This document shows, in pieces, positions 1-6,085 of a stretch of 6,087 nucleotides of DNA. The notes beneath the pieces are model-generated. The model was given only the letters and a program-made list of their open reading frames with translations. It did not search any database and was not told where the DNA came from. Positions within the stretch are counted from its first letter, which is position 1; every line of letters starts with the position of its first letter. The position numbers and the translations under genes are program-made. Origin of the DNA: Lautropia sp. (lineage in GTDB: Bacteria > Pseudomonadota > Gammaproteobacteria > Burkholderiales > Burkholderiaceae_E); assembly GCA_013813615.1 (NCBI GenBank), contig JACCRJ010000567.1, forward strand, positions 1 to 6,087, in the 5' to 3' direction.

Positions 1-2
1 AT

Positions 3-797
3 CTCTTTGCCGCCGCAGTCGTTCCCGGCCTGCTGCTCGCCGGTCTCTACATGGTCTACACGCTGATCCGCTGCCACATCAACCCTGCCCTGGGGCCGGC
101 GCTGCCGATGGAGGAGCGGGCGGGTTCCTGGATGGAGGTCGTGCGGGAGCTGGTGGTCGGCTCCATACCGATCGTCGTGGTGATCATGGCCACCCTCGGC
201 GTGATCCTGATGGGCATCGCCACGCCGACGGATGCCGGCGCGGTGGGTGCATTCGCCGTGTTCCTGCTCACGCTCGTCTACCGCAAGCTGAGCTGGGACG
301 GCTTCAAGCGCGCGATGATGTCGACGCTGGAGGTCTCCAGCATGATCCTGCTGCTGGTGGCGGCGTCCAACTTCTTCGGCGCGGTGTTTTCGCGCATGGG
401 CAGCCCGACATTGATCGCAGAGTCGCTGCTGACGCTGAACTACTCGCCGACGCTGATGCTGCTGCTGATCCTGGCGATCATCTTCGTGCTCGGCTGGCCA
501 CTGGAATGGGTACCGATCGTGCTGATCGTGATCCCGATCCTGCTGCCGCTGGTCGACAAGCTCGGTATCGACAAGGTCTGGTTCTGCATCCTCGTCGCCG
601 TCTGCCTGCAGACCGCCTGGTTGTCGCCACCGGTAGCGCTGTCTGCGTACTTCCTGAAAGGCGTCGTACCTGACTGGGACCTGAAGGACATCTACCTGGG
701 GATGATGCAGTTCATGGTGCTGCAGGTGATCGGGCTGCTGATGGTGCTGACCTGGCCGGAGCTGGCGCTGTGGTTGCCAAGGGTGCTGCGGGACTGA
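3..797 (+). CDS. TRAP transporter large permease, DctM family (5'-truncated by window edge)
   Basis: This is the C-terminal 264 codons of the membrane subunit that forms the ion-coupled transport channel of a TRAP uptake system in the inner membrane. The frame is open from base 3 and the true start lies to the left; the first visible residues (FAAAVVPGLLLAGLYM) match the mid-protein PGLLLA helix of the family. Other family motifs follow: GIATPTDAGAVGA at visible residues 71-83, LGWPLEWVPIVLIVIPILLP at 163-182, and WLSPPVALSAYFLKGV at about 206-221. About seven hydrophobic segments are visible. The SPPVALSAYFLKG ending resembles the branch of large TRAP permeases often labelled mannitol/chloroaromatic type. 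It therefore looks different from the second DctM in this window, whose matching motif is ITPPVGFNLFVVQG. Its DctP and DctQ partners would be expected upstream, outside the window. It ends at TGA 795-797, 8 bp from the stop of the convergent amidase gene. Family is certain; substrate is unknown. Confidence 0.93.
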   Translation, partial: LFAAAVVPGLLLAGLYMVYTLIRCHINPALGPALPMEERAGSWMEVVRELVVGSIPIVVVIMATLGVILMGIATPTDAGAVGAFAVFLLTLVYRKLSWDGFKRAMMSTLEVSSMILLLVAASNFFGAVFSRMGSPTLIAESLLTLNYSPTLMLLLILAIIFVLGWPLEWVPIVLIVIPILLPLVDKLGIDKVWFCILVAVCLQTAWLSPPVALSAYFLKGVVPDWDLKDIYLGMMQFMVLQVIGLLMVLTWPELALWLPRVLRD

Positions 798-805
798 GCC
801 CGCCT

Positions 806-2200
806 CTACTCCGGCGGCCGCCGCAGATGCCATTGCGTTCCCGCCTGGTAAGCCCAGCCGATCCGCAGCGCCGTCGCCTCGTCGTAGGCCCGGCAGGCAA
901 TCTGCAGCGAAGTCGGCAAGCCATCGGCGCCGAAGCCATTGGGTAATGACAGGGCGCAGAGGTCCAGGAAGTTGCCGAAGCGCGTGTAGTGAGCCGGCGC
1001 CGTCGCCTGGTCGATCTCATCCAGCGGCACTGCGGTGGTCATGGTGGTCGGCGTGAGGAGCGCATCCAGGCCTTCCATCGCGGCCCCGAACTTCCGCTTC
1101 ATTTCCTCGCGTACCTGCAGCGCCTCGACGTAGGCCTGCGCGGTGACGCCGCGGCCGGCGGCGATGCGGGGGCGCACATGCGGGTCGAGCGGGCTGTTCT
1201 CGTCGTCGATGAGCTCGCGCAGGATCGCATAGCTCTCCACCGCCATGATCCGAAGGTTGAACGCGGCCAAGTCCGCGAACGCGAAGGGCAGATCGACGGG
1301 GACGATTTCCGCGCCGAGGCGTTCCAGTTCGGTCAGGGACCGGTCATAGGCGGCGAGCACGTCCGTGGACGCGAACTGGCGCTCGGGCTGCGGCATCCGC
1401 GCAAGCCGCAGGCCACGCACGCCGCGCTTGAGCTGCGCCATCGGATCGGCATACGGCAGGCGCTCGGTCCGCGGATCGAGCGGGTCGGCGCCCTGCATCG
1501 CCGCGTAGAGCAGCGCCGCGTCCTCGGCAGACCGGGCCATCGGGCCCGGGGTGTCCAGGGTCGGGCTCAAGGGCAGGACACCGTAGGTGCTGACGCGCCC
1601 GATAGTGGTCTTGAGCCCAGTGATGCCGCACCAGGAGGCCGGCAGTCGCACGGAGCCGCCGGTATCGGTGCCGACCGCCCAGGGGGCGAGGCCACCCGAA
1701 ACCGCGACGCCGGAACCGCTGCTCGAGCCGCCCGGCGAGCGCTTGCGCTGCGGATCCCAGGGGTTCCACGGGGTGCCGCGCCGCGAGTTGGTTCCCCATC
1801 CGCCCATGGCGAACTCGACCGTGTGGGTCTTGCCCAGCACGATCATGCCGTGCGAGACCAGCCGCCGTGCAACGGTGGCGGTGCGCCGGGCAACCCTCCC
1901 CTGCCATGCCTCGCAGCCGCCAGTGACGATCCTGCCTTCGATCTCGATCAGGTCCTTCAAGGCAATCGGGATGCCGTGCAGGGGACCCACCGCATGCCCC
2001 GACCGGATGGCTGCATCGGCGCCCTGCGCCGCGAGGCGGGCATCGTCCGCGTAGACCTCGACGAAGGCCTGCAGTTTCGGATCCCGCTCCTGGATGCGCT
2101 TCAGGTAGGCTTCGGTCAGGTCGATGGGCGACAGGTCTCGCGCCATGATCCTCTTCGAGAGTTCATGCACGGGCAGCTGGATGAGATCGGGTAGCGACAT
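806..2200 (-). CDS. Amidase-signature family hydrolase
   Basis: This 464-aa cytoplasmic enzyme (no signal peptide) belongs to the amidase signature family, which hydrolyses amide or ureide C-N bonds with a Ser-cisSer-Lys triad. All three residues are visible: Lys82 in GIPIALKDL, the probable cis-Ser159 in SPGGSSSGSG, and nucleophile Ser183 in GTDTGGSVRLPASWCG. The Ser159-Ser183 spacing of 24 equals that of Ser217-Ser241 in fatty acid amide hydrolase. The C-terminal family block ALSLPNGFGADGLPTSLQI is at 416-434. The length is normal, so the enzyme should be active. It resembles GatA, but no gatB or gatC is nearby, so a catabolic amidase is more likely than a tRNA amidotransferase subunit. ATG 2200 is the likely start: an in-frame TAA lies seven codons upstream, with no other start between. 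No good Shine-Dalgarno is visible. The gene follows dctM on the same strand after 79 bp in which I see no clear terminator, so co-transcription with the TRAP genes is likely. The substrate cannot be read from the sequence. Confidence 0.93.
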   Translation of the reverse strand: MSLPDLIQLPVHELSKRIMARDLSPIDLTEAYLKRIQERDPKLQAFVEVYADDARLAAQGADAAIRSGHAVGPLHGIPIALKDLIEIEGRIVTGGCEAWQGRVARRTATVARRLVSHGMIVLGKTHTVEFAMGGWGTNSRRGTPWNPWDPQRKRSPGGSSSGSGVAVSGGLAPWAVGTDTGGSVRLPASWCGITGLKTTIGRVSTYGVLPLSPTLDTPGPMARSAEDAALLYAAMQGADPLDPRTERLPYADPMAQLKRGVRGLRLARMPQPERQFASTDVLAAYDRSLTELERLGAEIVPVDLPFAFADLAAFNLRIMAVESYAILRELIDDENSPLDPHVRPRIAAGRGVTAQAYVEALQVREEMKRKFGAAMEGLDALLTPTTMTTAVPLDEIDQATAPAHYTRFGNFLDLCALSLPNGFGADGLPTSLQIACRAYDEATALRIGWAYQAGTQWHLRRPPE

Positions 2201-2279
2201 GGTTGACTCGACGGCGGATTAAGTGACAGGCTCGATGGAGATGTGCTTCGGCGAACGTAACTGCAGCCTGATCGCGTGC

Positions 2280-3587
2280 TCACCGCGCGCTGAACATCGT
2301 CCTGGGCAGCCAGGTGGCGATTTCCGGGAAGATCGTGATGATCACGATGGCGAGGCAGAGCACCAGGAAGAACGGCAGCACCGACTTCGCCACGTACAGG
2401 ATGTTGCGGCCGGTGAGCCCCTGCACGACGAACAGGTTGAACCCGACCGGCGGCGTGATCTGAGCGCATTCGACCACCAGCACGATGAAGATACCGAACC
2501 AGATCAGGTCGATCTTCGCGGCCTCTACCATCGGCATGATCACCGCCGTCGTCAGGACCACCATCGAGATGCCATCCAGGAAGCAGCCAAGGACGAGGTA
2601 CAGGATCGTCAACCCAAAGATCAGCTGATACGGGGACAGGCCGATGGTGCCGATCCAGTTGGCCAGCGCGCGAGGTATGCCGGCGTAGCCCATCACCACC
2701 GTCAGGAAAGCTGCCGCGGCGATGATGAAGCCGATCATGCAGGAGGTGCGCGTCGCGCCGTAGAGGCTTGCCTTGAAAGTCGACCAGGTGAGGCTGCCGG
2801 AGAAAAGCGCGACCAGGAGGGATCCGACGACGCCCAGCGTCGCCGCCTCGGTCGCCGTCGCCACGCCGGAGTAGATCGAGCCGATGACAGCCAGGATCAG
2901 CAGGACCGTCGGCACCAGCAGGCCCAGGCGCTTGAACTTCTCCAGGAAGGGCAGCGGCGGCTCCGGCTGCGGCATTCTGTCTCTGTTGCGGAGCGCCCAG
3001 ATCATGATGTACGCCATGAACAGCGCCATCAGCAGGATACCGGGGAGCACACCCGCCAGGAACAGGCGTGAAATCGAGACGTTCGCCGACACGCCGTAGA
3101 CGATCAAGATGATCGATGGCGGGATCAGGAGCCCGAGCGTGCCGGATGCCGCGAGTGATCCGATGCTGATCGGCTCGTCGTAGCCGCGGCGCTTCAACTC
3201 CGGCAGCGACATCTGCCCGACCGTGGCGGCGGTGGCGGCTGACGAGCCGCTGACTGCGGCGAAGATCCCGCAGCCGATCACATTGACGTGAAGCAGACGG
3301 CCCGGCAGGCGATTGGTCCAAGGCGCCAGGCCCTGGAACAGGTCGTCGGCGAGCCGGGTCCGGTAAAGGATTTCGCCCATCCATACGAAGAGCGGCAGCG
3401 CAGTCAGTGTCCAGCCGCTGACGGCGCCCCAGATGCTCGACGGCATGACCAGGTCGACTGGCGCATCGGCAAAGAGCAGCATGCCGAGGAGCGCAACACC
3501 GAGCAGAGCCACGGCGACCCAGAGGCCGGAAGCAAGCAACAGGAGCAGCGCCACCGCCAGAACGGGACTGTAGAGGAGCGGATCCAT
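2280..3587 (-). CDS. dctM: TRAP transporter large permease, DctM family (complete)
   Basis: This complete 435-aa inner-membrane protein is the large, ion-coupled subunit of a TRAP carboxylate-type importer and has the normal length for the family. It is almost entirely hydrophobic helices. Family motifs in order: FAAVSGSSAATAATVG (109-124), GTLGLLIPPS (149-158), LAGVLPGILL (177-186), GVATATEAATLGVVG (241-255), LGCFLDGISMVVLT (333-346) and ITPPVGFNLFVVQG (377-390). The two repeated halves typical of the family, each with a re-entrant hairpin, are represented by the SGSSAAT/IPPS and LDGISMV/TPPVGFN blocks. It starts at ATG 3587, 14 bp after the dctQ stop. I see no Shine-Dalgarno in that gap, so translation may depend on coupling to dctQ. 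The dctP-dctQ-dctM order is the classic TRAP arrangement. The gene symbol is used generically; a C4-dicarboxylate substrate is not implied. Confidence 0.95.
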   Translation of the reverse strand: MDPLLYSPVLAVALLLLLASGLWVAVALLGVALLGMLLFADAPVDLVMPSSIWGAVSGWTLTALPLFVWMGEILYRTRLADDLFQGLAPWTNRLPGRLLHVNVIGCGIFAAVSGSSAATAATVGQMSLPELKRRGYDEPISIGSLAASGTLGLLIPPSIILIVYGVSANVSISRLFLAGVLPGILLMALFMAYIMIWALRNRDRMPQPEPPLPFLEKFKRLGLLVPTVLLILAVIGSIYSGVATATEAATLGVVGSLLVALFSGSLTWSTFKASLYGATRTSCMIGFIIAAAAFLTVVMGYAGIPRALANWIGTIGLSPYQLIFGLTILYLVLGCFLDGISMVVLTTAVIMPMVEAAKIDLIWFGIFIVLVVECAQITPPVGFNLFVVQGLTGRNILYVAKSVLPFFLVLCLAIVIITIFPEIATWLPRTMFSAR

Positions 3588-3601
3588 CGCAGTCGCTGTG
3601 A

Positions 3602-4126
3602 CTACTCGGTAAAGGCTTCGGCGCCTTCAGTGCGCTCGTAACGCGGCTCGCGACCGCGGAGCACGCTGACGAACTCGTCGATCACCGCAATTTCCAGCAG
3701 GATCGCGCCGAGCGCCATCGACACCTGCGGCATCCAGAGCGGTATGGTGATCATGCCGGTCGAGACATCGCCGAATGAATGCGAGTCCAGCACCATCTGC
3801 ACAGAGAAAGCGGCGAACATGGCGCCGATTACCGCCAGGATTGCGAGGCACCAGATTTCGAACGCGCGGCGCAGGCCCGGCCGCACGTGGCTCAGCAGCA
3901 GGTTCACACGGATGTGGCCGCCGCTGCGGAAGGTAGGCGCCAGCGCGAGGAACGTCGCACCAGCCATCGCGTAGCCCGCCAGTTCTCCGGCATCCGGCAC
4001 GACGATGCCGAAGATTCGCCCCACCACCTGCGACAAAGTGAGCAGGGCGATCAGCCCCAGGAGGATCGCGGCGAGGATGCCTCCCGCCGCGTATAGCTTG
4101 TCGAGCAGGCGCAAGCCGGCGCTCAA
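3602..4126 (-). CDS. dctQ: TRAP transporter small permease, DctQ family
   Basis: This 174-aa inner-membrane protein is the small TRAP subunit, which pairs with DctM and helps dock the binding protein. Four hydrophobic segments are visible at about residues 13-35, 46-65, 92-113 and 130-152. The family block GELAGYAMAGATFLALAPTF (47-66) is followed by RSGGHIRVNLLL (67-78), which carries the conserved His-Ile-Arg-Val motif. The start is inferred: the reading frame stays open far upstream inside dctP, but hydrophobic DctQ-like sequence begins only after the dctP stop. The best start is TTG at 4126-4124, which overlaps the dctP TGA as TTGA; the next candidate is another TTG at 4114. There is no ATG or GTG close by and no clear Shine-Dalgarno, consistent with translational coupling to dctP. 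It ends at TAG 3604-3602. Family assignment is secure; the exact start is probable. Confidence 0.9.
   Translation of the reverse strand: MSAGLRLLDKLYAAGGILAAILLGLIALLTLSQVVGRIFGIVVPDAGELAGYAMAGATFLALAPTFRSGGHIRVNLLLSHVRPGLRRAFEIWCLAILAVIGAMFAAFSVQMVLDSHSFGDVSTGMITIPLWMPQVSMALGAILLEIAVIDEFVSVLRGREPRYERTEGAEAFTE
4123..4126 (-). promoter_or_regulatory. dctP stop / dctQ start overlap (TTGA)
   Basis: The minus strand reads AATTGAGC here: TGA (4125-4123) ends dctP and TTG (4126-4124) is the inferred start of dctQ. Such 4-base overlaps normally use ATGA or GTGA and mark termination-reinitiation coupling. No Shine-Dalgarno is evident before the TTG, so dctQ output should depend on dctP translation. 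This is an inference from position. Confidence 0.65.
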
Positions 4127-5112
4127 TTCAGCGCTTTGCGGTACTGCTCGAGGATCCTCGGACCGTCCTCGCCGGCGGATTTCGACCACTCGGCGATGAG
4201 CTGCTCGCCGATCTTGCGCAACTCTGCCATCAGCTCCGGACTCGGCTGGCGCACCTCCATGCCCTTCTCCTTGAGCGTCTGGACCAGCTTGCCGGTCTCT
4301 TCGGCCCGGAGCTTCCAGCCGCGCTCCTCGGCAGTCCGGGCGGCAGCAAGGATCGCATCCTGCGACTTCTTGTCGAGGCGCTTGAAGACCCGCTCGTTGA
4401 CGACCGTGATGTTCCAGGGCGCCATTGCCCTGACCTCGTAGAAGTACTTCACGAAGTCCCAGGCCTGCGTGTCGACCCCAGTCGCCGGCGAGGTGATCAT
4501 CGCCTCGATGACGCCGGTGGAGAAAGCCTGCGACACTTCGGACTGCTGCACCGTCACCGGGACGGCGCCCATCAGTTCGGCCAGGCGGCCGGTCACCGGG
4601 TTGAAAGCCCGGAATTTCGCTCCCTTGAAGTCGGTCGTCGACTTGATCTCCTTGCCGGAATAGAAAGAGTTGGGCGGCCACGGCACCACGAAAAGCAGGC
4701 GCATGCCCTGCTTCTCGATGCGCTCCTCCAGCAGTGGGCGCACCACCTTGAGCAGCTTGGCGCCTTCCTCGTTGCTGGAGGCCAGGAAGGGCACCGAATC
4801 CACGCCGAACACCGCGGACTCGTTGGAGTGCATCGACATCAGCAGCTCGCCGATCTGAACCTGGCCCGTCTGGACGCCACGCTTGACGTCCGGCTGCTTC
4901 ATCAGCGAGGCCTCGGGGTGGAGAACGATCTCCACCTTGCCGTCGGTTCCTTTCTTGACCTCTTCGGCGAACTGCATGATGTTGCGGGTGAAGTAGTTGC
5001 GCTCGTTCGAACGCACCGGCATGTTCCACTTTTCAGCGAAGGCGGGGGAACTTGCCAAGGTTGCTGCAGCAAGGCCGACGGCGGCAAGGGTGGTTTTCAA
5101 GTTCAGCTTCAA
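4123..5112 (-). CDS. dctP: TRAP transporter periplasmic solute-binding protein, DctP family
   Basis: This 329-aa secreted protein captures the ligand in the periplasm and delivers it to DctQ/DctM. It has a Sec signal peptide: a short Lys-containing N-terminus, hydrophobic core LAAVGLAAATLA and an Ala-X-Ala cleavage site SPAFA|EKW after residue 26, leaving about 303 mature residues, normal for the family. The mid-protein block DFKGAKFRAFNP (161-172) holds Arg168, the position of the conserved arginine that binds the ligand carboxylate in many DctP proteins. It is followed by LAELMGAVPVTVQQSEVSQA (178-197) and the hinge-like FSTGVIEAMIT. The aromatic PWPPNSFY stretch (144-151) may line the pocket. 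The start is TTG at 5112-5110, supported by a GGAG Shine-Dalgarno 7 bases away and by an in-frame TAA seven codons upstream. The stop TGA overlaps the dctQ start. The presence of Arg168 suggests a carboxylate ligand, but its identity is unknown. Confidence 0.95.
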   Translation of the reverse strand: MKLNLKTTLAAVGLAAATLASSPAFAEKWNMPVRSNERNYFTRNIMQFAEEVKKGTDGKVEIVLHPEASLMKQPDVKRGVQTGQVQIGELLMSMHSNESAVFGVDSVPFLASSNEEGAKLLKVVRPLLEERIEKQGMRLLFVVPWPPNSFYSGKEIKSTTDFKGAKFRAFNPVTGRLAELMGAVPVTVQQSEVSQAFSTGVIEAMITSPATGVDTQAWDFVKYFYEVRAMAPWNITVVNERVFKRLDKKSQDAILAAARTAEERGWKLRAEETGKLVQTLKEKGMEVRQPSPELMAELRKIGEQLIAEWSKSAGEDGPRILEQYRKALN

Positions 5113-5119
5113 GGTTGTT

Positions 5120-5123
5120 CTCC
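5120..5123 (-). promoter_or_regulatory. Shine-Dalgarno site that decides the dctP TTG start
   Basis: On the minus strand GGAG lies seven bases before the TTG at 5112, which is ideal spacing. It is the strongest ribosome-binding site in the operon and it fixes the unusual start codon. An in-frame TAA further upstream rules out a longer protein. Confidence 0.75.
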
Positions 5124-5141
5124 GATCAGGTTAAGTTGCTG

Positions 5142-5169
5142 CCAGGGGCGGTCAGCCCCAGGGGCGGTC
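5142..5169. repeat. 12-bp tandem direct repeat in the dctP leader
   Basis: CCAGGGGCGGTC occurs twice on the plus strand, at 5142-5153 and 5158-5169, with a 16-bp period. On the transcribed (minus-sense) RNA the unit reads GACCGCCCCUGG. GGGGC at 5145-5149 can pair with GCCCC at 5155-5159 around a 5-nt loop. That makes a short, very GC-rich hairpin about 20 nt upstream of the dctP Shine-Dalgarno. It could be a transcript-processing or stability element between the first gene and dctP, or a repeated protein site. It could also be a simple slippage duplication. The repeat is seen directly; any role is inferred. Confidence 0.7.
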
Positions 5170-5205
5170 GGTGTCAGGGACCTCGGTCACAGGACAGTCG
5201 GCCAA

Positions 5206-5859
5206 TCAGAGGTCGCTCTTGATCAGGTCCCACATCAGCCGATAGGTGCCGGTCGAGACCACCTCGGCGCCGGGCTTCTTGAAGCGCGTGCCGATCAGCC
5301 TGCCGACGGCCTCGATGCCGATACCATCGATGAGCACGTACCAGTCTCCCGCGCCCGGATTCGGCTTGTCGGGTTCGGTGAGCGACTTGGACAGGTCCGG
5401 ATCGCTTTCGATGAGGTGCAGCGAGATGATTCCGGCCAGCCGGCCAGGATCGAGCAGTTCCGTCAGTGCCGAGCGCAGCGAGTCCTTGCCGTCTGCCGCG
5501 GGACGCAGCCGCACGACCCCGAGCGCTGCACCGCGTCCCTGGCCGCGGCTCATGGTGATGCGCCCGACCGCGCGTCCCATGTTCCGGAAACGCGCGATGT
5601 TCTTCCTGGACCATTCCGTCTGGTTTGCCAGCGCCTTTGCGTAAGCGGGACTGCTGAGGTCCTCGAACGCAGCAGTCGAGTAGGTGCAGAAGTATTTCGG
5701 GCTCGCCTTCTCCGCAATCCAGCGCCTTGCCTCGAGGAAGCCGTCGATGGCAACGCGCTCGGCGAGGTGCTCGCGGTCGTACCAGATGTTGAAGTCCGGC
5801 TCGTCGGCGGCGTCGACATCCATCGACGTGATGAGCATTCCCTTACCGGCTAGAGGCAT
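5206..5859 (-). CDS. Uncharacterised protein, probable two-repeat dimeric alpha-beta-barrel (EthD-like) fold
   Basis: This 217-aa soluble protein has no signal peptide or membrane segment. I recognise the general look of uncharacterised EthD-like/dimeric alpha-beta-barrel proteins but no specific function. The N-terminal half has FNIWYDREHLAERV (23-36), GFLEARRW (40-47) and PKYFCTYST (54-62), then a helix at about 70-92. This fits beta-alpha-beta-beta-alpha-beta. The second half can be read the same way: strand ALGVVRLRP (112-120), helix about 126-136, strand ISLHLIESD (145-153), strand DWYVLIDGIG (172-181), helix EAVGRLIG and strand TYRLMWDLI. The single chain may therefore build its own barrel. 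Proteins of this fold include small enzymes and ligand binders; His31 and Asp28/Glu30 in the WYDREH motif are possible functional residues (inference). ATG 5859 is preferred over ATG 5838, whose AAGG is too close to serve as Shine-Dalgarno; a weak GGA precedes ATG 5859. It sits 93 bp upstream of dctP and appears to be the first gene of the operon. Confidence 0.82.
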   Translation of the reverse strand: MPLAGKGMLITSMDVDAADEPDFNIWYDREHLAERVAIDGFLEARRWIAEKASPKYFCTYSTAAFEDLSSPAYAKALANQTEWSRKNIARFRNMGRAVGRITMSRGQGRGAALGVVRLRPAADGKDSLRSALTELLDPGRLAGIISLHLIESDPDLSKSLTEPDKPNPGAGDWYVLIDGIGIEAVGRLIGTRFKKPGAEVVSTGTYRLMWDLIKSDL

Positions 5860-5936
5860 CCGAGTTTTCCGCTGCTAGGTCGTATTGAATTGCTGGAACT
5901 GATGACGCGAGAGGCACCCGGCCGGAACGCCTCAGT

Positions 5937-5954
5937 GACTGTACGGTTTCAGTC
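5937..5954. promoter_or_regulatory. Candidate operator dyad at the predicted transcription start
   Basis: GACTG (5937-5941) and CAGTC (5950-5954) form an inverted repeat with an 8-bp spacer. It lies just downstream of the candidate -10 box on the minus strand, where a repressor would block initiation. The arms are only five bases and do not extend with further pairing, so chance is a real alternative. Confidence 0.25.
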
Positions 5955-5955
5955 T

Positions 5956-5984
5956 ATCCTATCGTCACCGGGGTGCGAGCGCAA
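5956..5984 (-). promoter_or_regulatory. Candidate sigma-70-type promoter for the minus-strand operon
   Basis: On the minus strand TTGCGC (5984-5979, three of six consensus bases) and TAGGAT (5961-5956, four of six) are separated by exactly 17 bp. Transcription would start near 5949, giving a leader of about 90 nt before ATG 5859. The match is moderate; its position in the non-coding gap upstream of the first gene adds support. In the gap between 5860 and 6049 I see no other convincing gene or RNA. Confidence 0.35.
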
Positions 5985-6049
5985 TCTGCCCGGTCCGCAT
6001 CTCGAGTCGATCGTCTACCTCGTGTCAGGCGCGCAGCTTGGCCGATCGA

Positions 6050-6085
6050 TCACCGGCGCAGGAGCCTTTCCGCGAGAAGGTCCAG
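6050..6085 (-). CDS. Possible C-terminal end of an upstream minus-strand gene (truncated by window edge)
   Basis: Read on the minus strand from 6085, one frame gives LDLLAERLLRR followed by TGA at 6052-6050. The leucine-rich amphipathic ending resembles the last helix of many proteins, including LysR-type regulators, which often finish with a similar ...FLAERL... helix. Eleven codons are too few to establish a gene or family. The other two minus frames also close within 20-25 codons but read less like protein. If real, this gene precedes the operon by 190 bp and could be its regulator. Confidence 0.3.
   Translation of the reverse strand: MDLLAERLLRR

Noticed and set aside
788..803. Hairpin GCGGG/CCCGC at the convergent gene ends, considered as a bidirectional terminator.
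   Set aside because: The stem has five base pairs, overlaps the stop codon of the left gene, and has no T tract on either side.
812..823. Perfect 12-bp palindrome CGGCGGCCGCCG.
   Set aside because: It is the Arg-Arg-Pro-Pro coding end of the amidase; such palindromes arise readily from CGG/CCG codons at this GC content.
989..2194. Long plus-strand ORF (401 codons) opposite the amidase gene.
   Set aside because: Its Arg/Gly/His-rich translation has no recognisable motif, and the opposite strand encodes an intact amidase with its full catalytic triad. It is a GC-bias shadow.
806..2200. Assignment of the amidase as GatA of the tRNA-dependent amidotransferase.
   Set aside because: The fold and triad are shared, but there is no gatB or gatC nearby and the gene sits behind a TRAP transporter, so a stand-alone amidase is more likely.
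2116..3384. Minus-strand ORF of 422 codons overlapping dctM and the amidase start.
   Set aside because: It is out of frame with dctM, rich in Arg, Pro and Asp, and shows no motif. Its last residues simply mirror the amidase N-terminus in another frame.
5113..5205. A separate promoter for dctP (CTGACC-16-TAACCT on the minus strand).
   Set aside because: The -10 match is only three of six bases and the sequence overlaps the tandem repeat; there is too little to call it.
4828..5853. Plus-strand ORF of 341 codons opposite dctP and the 217-aa gene.
   Set aside because: It spans two genes and their spacer antisense, with no domain, and lies opposite clearly coding sequence.
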